A stretch of DNA of 33,429 nt from Chloroflexota bacterium (GTDB taxonomy: Bacteria; Chloroflexota; Anaerolineae; Aggregatilineales; Phototrophicaceae), in the NCBI GenBank assembly GCA_026706395.1, contig JAPOYU010000165.1, positions 1 through 33,429 on the forward strand. Direction: 5' to 3'. The notes beneath the pieces were generated by a model, which worked only from the letters and a program-made list of their open reading frames with translations, was not told the origin of the DNA and did no database searches. The position numbers and the translations under genes were made by a program. Shown here piece after piece: positions 1-6,685 of this stretch; positions within the stretch are counted from its first letter, which is position 1, and each line of letters opens with the position of its first letter.

Positions 1-1
1 C

Positions 2-802
2 CCGGCTCTGCCACTGGACTATGCCGTTAGAGCAGGCGCCGATTTGACAGACGTGGTGATCGAAAATATGCAGCTCCAAGCGATAGACTTTGCCGGGCGC
101 CAGAAGCGGCAGGCGCGGGAAGACGCCGCTCCAAACGTGTCAGTCATTGCCGTGGCCGAGGGCGACGGCATGAAGGCCATATTTCGTGAATTGAATTGCG
201 CATCGATCATTTCAGGCGGCGCGGGCTGTAACCCGTCGACGGAAGCCATCATCGGCGCTATAGAGCGGGTTCCAGCCGAGAACGTAATCGTTTTACCCAA
301 CCATAAAGACGTCGTGCCGGCGGCCGAGCAAGCCGCCAAGCTGCAAACCGGCAAGCGTGTTCGGGTGGCGCCCACGTCGACCATGATGCAGGGCGTCAGC
401 GCGATGATCGCTTACGGAGATGCGAGCGAACAGGAGGTCGACTTCAAAGCGATGGCGGAGGCGATGGAGGCAGCCGGCGCCGGCGTTATATCGGTCCAGA
501 TCACGCGCGCCACTCGACCGGCAAAGCTCAATGGTCTAAACATTTGCGAAGATGATTATATCGCGATTGTCGATGGCGCGGTTTCTGCAGCTGCCTCAGA
601 CATTGAGAGGACTCTGAAAGACGCCCTCTCGCTCACGGGCATCAACGGAAAAGAAATTGTGACGCTTTATTGCGGCGCGGAATTCGATACAGCGTCGGCA
701 AAGGAACTGATTGAGAGTTTATCAATGACAATTAAGGGAATAGAATTTGAAGCAGTTTACGGCGGGCAAGCCCTGTATCCGCTCTTGGTAAGCATCGAAT
801 AA
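2..802 (+). CDS. fakA: FakA-like (DhaL/DAK2-type) fatty acid kinase, C-terminal part; 5' end outside window
   Basis: The reading frame is open to the left edge, so this is the last 266 codons of a longer gene; the family is usually about 550 residues. The visible part matches the C-terminal region of FakA/YloV proteins. Recognisable stretches are SGGAGCNPSTEAII, VIVLPNHKDVVPAAEQAA and VRVAPTSTMMQGVSAMIAY. In Firmicutes FakA phosphorylates fatty acids held by DegV/FakB carriers, feeding phospholipid synthesis. The kinase active site lies in the N-terminal DhaL domain, which is not in this window. The stop overlaps the next ATG by one base, and two DegV genes follow, which is the expected partnership. 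Family placement is confident; the substrate in this organism is inferred. Confidence 0.85.
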   Translation, partial: PALPLDYAVRAGADLTDVVIENMQLQAIDFAGRQKRQAREDAAPNVSVIAVAEGDGMKAIFRELNCASIISGGAGCNPSTEAIIGAIERVPAENVIVLPNHKDVVPAAEQAAKLQTGKRVRVAPTSTMMQGVSAMIAYGDASEQEVDFKAMAEAMEAAGAGVISVQITRATRPAKLNGLNICEDDYIAIVDGAVSAAASDIERTLKDALSLTGINGKEIVTLYCGAEFDTASAKELIESLSMTIKGIEFEAVYGGQALYPLLVSIE

Positions 803-1677
803 TGCCGAGAATCCAGATCGTAACCGATAGTGGCGCGCGCTTTTCCAACCCACGTCTAGTGAGGCATTTTCCGGTGACTATCCTTCCCAACATCATCGAA
901 ATCGGGGGGAGGCGCTTCCAAGAAGACATCGATATCAATACCGAAGAAGCTTTCCAGCTAATCTCGCAGCTTGATGCGCCGCCAAAGGTCATACCGCCAT
1001 CGGAAAACGACTACGCGGAGTTGTTCGCGCGGTTGTCTCACTTCTGTGATGCCGTCATCTCCGTCCACCCTTCCCGCGAGTTGTCAGACAGTTGGCGGAA
1101 TGGCCGCCTGGCCGCTCAGCAGGTTAATGGCAGTTGCGAGATCGCCGTGATTGATTCGCAGAGCCTCTGCGCCGGTCAAGGCATGCTCATCCGAGTGGCG
1201 GCTCGCGCAGCGCAGGAGCAGGAGACCGCCGAAGCTGTCGTCCACACTGTGCGGCAAGCTGTAAACAGGATTTACTCCGTCTACTGCATCGAGAATGTAA
1301 ACTTCCTATGCGCAAACGGTTTCATGAAACCTTCACACGCCATCTTGAGCCAGCACCTGGATATCAAACCCTTTGTGAGCCTCGAAGACGGCCAGATAAT
1401 CGTCATCGAAAAAGTGCGCACCCGCAGCGAGATCATCGAACGGCTTGTCGAATTCCTGGTGGAATTCACCGAATTGGAGGACGCCGTTGTGCTGCAGGAT
1501 AAGAAGCACATCAGCGAAGAGACGCGGATCATGCAGGATCGGCTGGCGCTGGAATTCCCAGGCCAACATTTCCCCTTTGCCATGTACAGCGCAACGATGG
1601 CGTCATATCTGGGAACCAAAGCCACCGGCGTTGCCGTCCTGGAAAAAGAGGGCGACACCTTTGACGATGAATTCTAA
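802..1677 (+). CDS. DegV family protein (FakB-like fatty acid carrier), first copy
   Basis: A 291-residue DegV-fold protein. It begins IQIVTDSGARF, matching the DegV opening IVTDS. It continues with the VHPSRELSDSW and AVIDSQSLCAGQG stretches that line the lipid pocket in the family, and ends SYLGTKATGVAVLEKE. DegV/FakB proteins bind one fatty acid and present it to FakA for phosphorylation. This copy is diverged: where family members usually carry an arginine-rich LRRxGR segment it reads VNFLCANGFMKPS. The start ATG overlaps the upstream stop (TAATG), indicating translational coupling. Its end overlaps the second DegV gene. It may bind a different acyl chain from the second copy, but that is inference. 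Confidence 0.85.
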   Translation: MPRIQIVTDSGARFSNPRLVRHFPVTILPNIIEIGGRRFQEDIDINTEEAFQLISQLDAPPKVIPPSENDYAELFARLSHFCDAVISVHPSRELSDSWRNGRLAAQQVNGSCEIAVIDSQSLCAGQGMLIRVAARAAQEQETAEAVVHTVRQAVNRIYSVYCIENVNFLCANGFMKPSHAILSQHLDIKPFVSLEDGQIIVIEKVRTRSEIIERLVEFLVEFTELEDAVVLQDKKHISEETRIMQDRLALEFPGQHFPFAMYSATMASYLGTKATGVAVLEKEGDTFDDEF

Positions 1678-2524
1678 TACCGTCAAGATCGCGGCGGACA
1701 GCGTCTGTGATCTCCCGCCGGAGCTTGTTGAAGCCCTCGGGGTGCACATCATCCCCACATACGTCAACATTGGCGGCGAGAGTATCGCCGATGACGGCCG
1801 GCAACTGGATCGAGCGCGCTTCTACAGCCAATTGCCGGCCATGGAGATCCAACCTACTACCGCCGCCCCTTCCCCGGGCGATGCCGCTGCCTTCTATAGC
1901 AAGATACTTGCCGCCAGCGATTGCGAGATCATTTCTATTCACGTACCCGAGAAGTTAAGCGGTGTACTGAATGCGATGCGCCTCGGGGCGGAAGAAGCTG
2001 GGGGAGACCGGATAACGCTGGTTGATAGCTTTCAACTGTCGTTTGGTATCGGCTTGCAGGTCTGGGCTGCGGCTGAACTAGCCATGGATGGCGCCGACCG
2101 CGATTCAATCCTGGCTGCGATCGAGAGCGTACGCCGCAATACGAGGCTTTACGCGATCATCGAATCGATGGAGTATCTGCGCCGCAGCGGGCGCGTCACT
2201 GCGCTTACTGCAAGCCTGGGCGGCATATTAAGAATCAAGCCTGTCATCGAGGCGGTCGATGGCGGAGTGGAATCAATCGGACGCTTGCGCACATGGTCGC
2301 GGGCCGAGCAGCGCCTGCGCCAATTGACCCGGGAACAAACGCCTCTGGACCGGCTGGCTGTTCTGCACGTCGCGAATCGTGAGGGCGCGGAAAGATTCCT
2401 GAGCTCCATACAAGATATCGCGCCATCTGATACACTGGTCATCGAAACCACGCCGACAATCGGCACGCATATCGGTCCCGGTTCTATCGGCGTGGCGACA
2501 TTGAAGAGCAACTGGAGGCAATAG
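1667..2524 (+). CDS. DegV family protein (FakB-like fatty acid carrier), second copy
   Basis: A 285-residue DegV protein starting at the ATG at 1667, 11 bases inside the preceding gene. The frame is open further upstream, but that extension lies inside the first DegV gene and has no DegV similarity. Family features are AADSVCDLPPELVEALGV at the N-terminus, the AAPSPGDAAAFY loop, IHVPEKLSGVLNAMRLG, and the canonical MEYLRRSGRVTALTASLGG segment with IKPVI after it. The C-terminus (TPTIGTHIGPGSIGVA) carries the usual GxHxGPG motif. By homology it carries a fatty acid for the FakA-like kinase encoded upstream. It keeps the canonical arginine motif that the first copy lacks. recG follows after three bases. 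Confidence 0.88.
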   Translation: MNSNTVKIAADSVCDLPPELVEALGVHIIPTYVNIGGESIADDGRQLDRARFYSQLPAMEIQPTTAAPSPGDAAAFYSKILAASDCEIISIHVPEKLSGVLNAMRLGAEEAGGDRITLVDSFQLSFGIGLQVWAAAELAMDGADRDSILAAIESVRRNTRLYAIIESMEYLRRSGRVTALTASLGGILRIKPVIEAVDGGVESIGRLRTWSRAEQRLRQLTREQTPLDRLAVLHVANREGAERFLSSIQDIAPSDTLVIETTPTIGTHIGPGSIGVATLKSNWRQ

Positions 2525-2527
2525 TCC

Positions 2528-5212
2528 ATGCCGTCGGCTTTGGAAACGCTCGTAAAGATTCTGAAACTTGAACGAGACCAGGGAGCGAAGAATACAGCGG
2601 TTGTCGGCGGCTTGGGCGACTATGCCCGAACATGGCAGCAGCAGGCCCGTGAACAGGCTCGCCGCCCGCATCATCAGATACTCATTGACGAGATCGTCGA
2701 CAGCCTTGGCGAATATGAAAAGATTGAGACACAGGACAAGCGCATTGAAAAGATCAACTATTTGCTGGATCGCATAGTTAATCGGCAGAAAGCGCCGCCC
2801 GAGTATAAGAATAGGCTCTCGGAATGGGAATCCAAGATGCGGTCGCAACCTGATTCGCCGCCGCGCCGCAGCCCTGGCCCGCCCCGACGACACCACGTCG
2901 ACCGGCGAACGGCGCGTCAACCAAGAAGCGGCGCTCAGAATCGCTTTCATGCCTATGACAGCGCCTCTTATGACGAGGACTTCACAGGCGGACCCCGTCA
3001 GAATCGACTGGACATCCCGCCGATGCCGTCATTGGACCGCCCGCCGCGGCGAAACCGAGAGGAGCAGAGCCTCGCCGCGCAGCGCGAGATTCTCGACGAA
3101 TTGGTTGCGCCAACGACCGAAATCAATGGCATCGGCAACAAATATGCCGAATTGCTCAGTCAACTGAATCTGCACACAGTCAGAGACTTGCTGTATAGCC
3201 TGCCGCGAGATTATGTCGATTACACCAGGATGGTGCCGATTCGAGACTTGCAGGAGGGCCAGACGGCGAACGTCATCGCCACGGTCACGCGGGCCAGCAC
3301 CGTCGCCGGCAGCTCCGGCAACATGGACTTGCTGATACAGGTATCGGACGAGACGGCCACGATGTCCCTCCGCTTCTTCAGCCAGCCCTACTTGTCCGTC
3401 AAATTGCGCAAAGGCATCAAGCTGCTCTTGCGCGGCAAGGTGCGTTATTACCGCGATATGCCGCAAATGGCGAATCCAGAATGGGAAGAACTGGACCTGG
3501 AGAACCTGCGCAACGTCGGCATCGTGCCAGTCTATCGCATGACGAAGGGTCTGCGTCCCAGGATGTTTCGCCGCACGATGAAGTCGCTGACGAGCGCCTG
3601 GGAAACGAAGATACCCGACCCCATTCCGCATTCAGTGTTGGAGCGCAATGATCTCGCCGACCTGGGCTGGGCAATCAGCCAGGCGCACTTCCCGGATGGC
3701 GACGACCACAAATGCCACGCCAAACGCCGCCTGGCCTTTGATCACCTGTTGATGTTGCAGCTTGCGCTCCTCGGGAAGCGCCGCGCCTGGCAATCAGTCC
3801 CTGGACCGCAACTGGATGTCGATGCGGCCTTCGTAAACCAGTTCATCCAAGATGTCTTTCCCTTCGACTTGACCAATGATCAAAGGCGCGCAATAGAAGA
3901 CATACAGCACGATGTCTCCAGCACGTTGCCCATGAACCGCCTGGTGCAAGGCGATGTTGGATCCGGCAAGACCGCAGTGGCCTTGGTAGCGCTCGCCATC
4001 GCTTTCGCCAATGGCAAGCAGTCAGCCCTAATGGCGCCGACTGCTGTGCTGGCGGAACAACATTACCGCGCCGTCAGTCAGACCTTTGCGCGGATGAGCG
4101 GCGAAGACAAGCCAAACGTAAAGCTGTTGACGAGCGCACTTTCCGCCGCCGAACGCGAGGCGGCATACCGCGACATTACGGTTGGCGCTGTCGATATTGT
4201 GGTCGGCACGCAGGCCTTGATCCAAGAAGGCCTGGAATTTGATGACCTGGCGGTGGCCGTCATTGATGAGCAGCAGCGCTTCGGCGTGGTGCAGCGGTCG
4301 CATTTGCGCGGCAAAGGCGGTAACCCGCATCTTTTGGTCATGTCGGCCACGCCATTTCCCCGCACGCTGGCGCTCACGGTCTTCGCAGACTTGGATCTTA
4401 CTGTCATTAGCGAGAAGCCCGCCGGCCGCAAGGATGTCAAGACCTGGATCATCGATCCCGCCGCTCGCGAACGCCTCAACGGCTTCGTCATCGAACAGCT
4501 CACGCAGGGGCGACAAGCCTTCTTCATTCATCCGCTTGTCGAAAAGTCTGAGACGGTTGAAACACCTTCGGCTGTTGAAGCCTATGACCAGCTGTGTCAA
4601 GTCTTCTACCGCTTTCGCGTTTGCCTCTTGCACGGGCGGCTCAGCGCAGCGGAAAAAGACGAACTGATGGCGGATTTCGCCGCCCGGAAATACGATGTCA
4701 TGGTGACAACATCGGTGGCCGAGGTCGGCGTTGATGTGCCCAACGCCAGCGTCATCGTGATTGATGGCGCTAATCGCTTCGGATTGGCGCAATTGCATCA
4801 GTTTCGTGGCCGCGTCGGCCGCGCTGAGCATCAATCTTACTGTTTTCTCATACCGGATAGCTCGACTGAGATAGACATCGATCGAATCCATGCGGCACAG
4901 GCCGGGGGGCTCAATGCCAGCGAGTTGACCATCGCCGAGCAGCGTCTTTCCGCCATGGAAGAATCGAACGATGGCTTCGTCTTGGCCGACCGGGACTGGC
5001 AATTGCGCGGAACCGGCGAATTGATGGGAACACGGCAAAGCGGCCGCTACGAGATTGACCTGCTGGATCCGTCTCAGGTTGACCTGGCGCGCCTTGCGCA
5101 GCAGGAAGCGCTTACTCTATACGAAGAAGACCCGGAGCTTAAGCAACCCGAGCACCAATTGCTCGCGGAGTTTGTCAGAAAGCAATACCCGGGAGAAGCC
5201 GACTTTAGCTGA
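2528..5212 (+). CDS. recG: ATP-dependent DNA helicase RecG with long N-terminal extension
   Basis: RecG remodels stalled replication forks and branched recombination intermediates. At 894 residues it is about 200 longer than the usual 690. Residues 1-185 are a charged region with an Arg/Pro-rich, probably disordered stretch near 115-165. The wedge/OB domain follows at about 190-370 (INGIGNKYAELLSQL, LYSLPRDYVDY). Helicase motifs are Walker A GDVGSGKTA (about 476), motif II DEQQ (580-583, normally DEQH), MSATPFPRTLALT (605 on), and TTSVAEVGVDVPNA with QFRGRVGR in the second RecA lobe. The TRQSGRYEIDLLDP end fits the RecG C-terminus. It is the last gene of the FakA-DegV operon, starting three bases after the upstream stop. 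Confidence 0.96.
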   Translation: MPSALETLVKILKLERDQGAKNTAVVGGLGDYARTWQQQAREQARRPHHQILIDEIVDSLGEYEKIETQDKRIEKINYLLDRIVNRQKAPPEYKNRLSEWESKMRSQPDSPPRRSPGPPRRHHVDRRTARQPRSGAQNRFHAYDSASYDEDFTGGPRQNRLDIPPMPSLDRPPRRNREEQSLAAQREILDELVAPTTEINGIGNKYAELLSQLNLHTVRDLLYSLPRDYVDYTRMVPIRDLQEGQTANVIATVTRASTVAGSSGNMDLLIQVSDETATMSLRFFSQPYLSVKLRKGIKLLLRGKVRYYRDMPQMANPEWEELDLENLRNVGIVPVYRMTKGLRPRMFRRTMKSLTSAWETKIPDPIPHSVLERNDLADLGWAISQAHFPDGDDHKCHAKRRLAFDHLLMLQLALLGKRRAWQSVPGPQLDVDAAFVNQFIQDVFPFDLTNDQRRAIEDIQHDVSSTLPMNRLVQGDVGSGKTAVALVALAIAFANGKQSALMAPTAVLAEQHYRAVSQTFARMSGEDKPNVKLLTSALSAAEREAAYRDITVGAVDIVVGTQALIQEGLEFDDLAVAVIDEQQRFGVVQRSHLRGKGGNPHLLVMSATPFPRTLALTVFADLDLTVISEKPAGRKDVKTWIIDPAARERLNGFVIEQLTQGRQAFFIHPLVEKSETVETPSAVEAYDQLCQVFYRFRVCLLHGRLSAAEKDELMADFAARKYDVMVTTSVAEVGVDVPNASVIVIDGANRFGLAQLHQFRGRVGRAEHQSYCFLIPDSSTEIDIDRIHAAQAGGLNASELTIAEQRLSAMEESNDGFVLADRDWQLRGTGELMGTRQSGRYEIDLLDPSQVDLARLAQQEALTLYEEDPELKQPEHQLLAEFVRKQYPGEADFS

Positions 5213-5412
5213 ATACGTCATACATTCCCAATCCACATGTAGTGGTCGCATTTCTTCTTTTGGACGATGCGCTCGTCGGCTGGACCCACAATACGCCGCG
5301 TGTTGCGTCCCCCAGAAGAAGCTGAATTCATCGCTCACTGCATCCCCTTATGTTTAAGAATTGCCAGCCTCTCCTTGGCCCCCGTAGGATTTGAAATCTG
5401 CTTGCATATCGG

Positions 5413-5442
5413 TTGGCGTGAATTTCTGACTGCTACTACAAT
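5413..5442 (+). promoter_or_regulatory. Putative sigma70-type promoter for coaD
   Basis: TTGGCG at 5413-5418 and TACAAT at 5437-5442 are separated by 18 bases in the 255-base gap after recG. A small hairpin (TGCGC, loop TGGTA, GCGCA, 5442-5456) follows and ends just before the GGAG ribosome-binding site. I saw nothing else in the rest of the gap, 5213-5412. Motif match by eye only. Confidence 0.4.
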
Positions 5443-5467
5443 GCGCTGGTAGCGCAGGAGAAAATGA

Positions 5468-5959
5468 ATGGCAGGACGAGGAATTGCGCTTTATCCGGCA
5501 TCGCTCGACCCAATTCACTACGGACACATTGATGTCGCTGTGCGCGCCTCTCGTTTGTTTGAAAAACTTGTCGTCGCTATTTACGACAAGCCCAACAGAA
5601 AGCGCTTGCTGTTCGATGTTGATGAGCGGGTGGCATATGCTCGGCATGTATTCAAGAAATATCCATCCATATCAGTGGCGAAATATAATGTTCTCACAGT
5701 ACAATACGCTCAGTCAGTCGGGGCGGATGTTCTGATTCGCGGCTTGAGAGTGTTTGGAGATTTCGAATTTGAATTCCGCATGGGTATGGCCAACAAAAAG
5801 CTGGCTCCCGAGTTGGAAACCATAATGATCCTGGCGGACGAGCAGTACATGCATATCAGTTCAAGTACGATACGAGAAATTGCAGAGTTGGGCGGCGACG
5901 TAAGTTCGATGGTGCCGCCGATCATCTCGGACGCGCTGCGCGCCAAGTTCGGAAACTGA
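5468..5959 (+). CDS. coaD: Phosphopantetheine adenylyltransferase
   Basis: CoaD transfers AMP from ATP to 4'-phosphopantetheine, the penultimate step of coenzyme A synthesis in the cytosol. The 163-residue length is normal. The nucleotidyltransferase motif is YPASLDPIHYGHID, with the (H/T)xGH element as HYGH. Other family signatures are KRLLFDVDERV, VLIRGLRVFGDFEFE with the substrate-binding arginine of RGLR, and the ISSSTIRE motif near residue 136. In the first motif the common GSFDP is ASLDP, a mild variation. The start at 5468 is preceded by AGGAG with about nine bases spacing; an ATG four bases earlier is out of frame. The coiled-coil gene follows after 41 bases and is probably cotranscribed. 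Confidence 0.95.
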   Translation: MAGRGIALYPASLDPIHYGHIDVAVRASRLFEKLVVAIYDKPNRKRLLFDVDERVAYARHVFKKYPSISVAKYNVLTVQYAQSVGADVLIRGLRVFGDFEFEFRMGMANKKLAPELETIMILADEQYMHISSSTIREIAELGGDVSSMVPPIISDALRAKFGN

Positions 5960-6000
5960 CTTCGTAAGCATTGACAAGGGTTCACTCGGGGAGGGTTTCG

Positions 6001-6564
6001 ATGGATATTCAGCACTTAGTGGATCGATTGGAAGACTTGGTTGACGAGGGGCGGCACCTCTTCGGTACAAAGTACACGATGGTTGATGAAGAGCGCGCCT
6101 TGGAAATCATCGACCAGATGCGGATATCGATTCCGGAAGAGATCGAGAGGGCAGCGCGTACGATTCAGCAGCGCGATCGCGTCCTGGCGGAAGCCAATGA
6201 AGAGGCCGCGCGCATCGTGCAGCAGGCGCGTCAGCACAGCGAAGACTTGATCGACGAGCAGGAAATGGTCAAGCAGGCCAAAGTTCGCGCCGAGTTCGTT
6301 GTGGAGCAGGCCAAGCTCGAAGCGCAAAAAATCACGCAGGAAGCTGATGAGTACGTTTTGGTCCAGCTGAGCCAGCTCGAACAGCGCTTCACCCTGACGC
6401 TCGATGAAATCCGCAATGGCATCCAGTTGATGCAGTATCAAGAGTCAGTCGCGGTCGAGGTCGAACCCGAATTGGAGCCCGTGCACGCGCCAGTCGCCGA
6501 AGGTGACAGCGACCCAATCAGTTTCGACCGTCCCGCTCAGGCGCCAATGGGCAGCCGCATCTAA
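6001..6564 (+). CDS. Coiled-coil protein, DivIVA/SepIVA-like, linked to coaD
   Basis: A 187-residue acidic protein that is mostly one long helix. Residues 40-130 are rich in Ala, Glu, Gln and Lys with heptad character (EEAARIVQQARQHSEDLIDE, EQAKLEAQKITQEADEYV). The first 40 residues (IQHLVDRLEDLVDEG) are followed by a short MVDEERALEIIDQMR motif resembling the front of DivIVA-like proteins, and the C-terminal 40 residues look disordered. There is no membrane segment. Actinobacterial SepIVA and similar proteins near coaD or rnc have this architecture and act in cell-envelope growth, so a septum or envelope scaffold is a fair guess. An ATP-synthase b-subunit-like coil would look similar. The ATG at 6001 follows GGGAGG at five bases and is preferred over an upstream TTG at 5971. 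Confidence 0.75.
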   Translation: MDIQHLVDRLEDLVDEGRHLFGTKYTMVDEERALEIIDQMRISIPEEIERAARTIQQRDRVLAEANEEAARIVQQARQHSEDLIDEQEMVKQAKVRAEFVVEQAKLEAQKITQEADEYVLVQLSQLEQRFTLTLDEIRNGIQLMQYQESVAVEVEPELEPVHAPVAEGDSDPISFDRPAQAPMGSRI

Positions 6565-6593
6565 ATCATCCGCAAAGCAAAGAAAACTCACTG

Positions 6594-6627
6594 CAGACAT
6601 CAATCCAGCGATGTCTGTTTGTGTTTC
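6594..6627 (+). terminator. Probable intrinsic terminator after the coaD operon
   Basis: CAGACATC (6594-6601) and GATGTCTG (6610-6617) form a perfect 8-bp stem with an 8-base loop. The stem is followed by TTTGTGTTTC. It lies 30 bases after the stop of the coiled-coil gene and before comEC. Confidence 0.6.
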
Positions 6628-6685
6628 TCGCCGGCTAGTTGACGTTACAATTCGATTCCTTGCCGGTTGCTGACCCTCTCATCTC

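Noticed and set aside
1445..1666. 74-codon upstream extension of the second DegV gene
   Set aside because: It overlaps the first DegV gene out of frame and has no DegV similarity; the ATG at 1667 restores the normal N-terminus.
4028..5038. 336-codon open frame on the minus strand
   Set aside because: Antisense to the helicase motifs of recG; no recognisable protein.
5267..5452. Small plus-strand frames between recG and coaD
   Set aside because: No ribosome site, no family pattern, and one overlaps the candidate coaD promoter.
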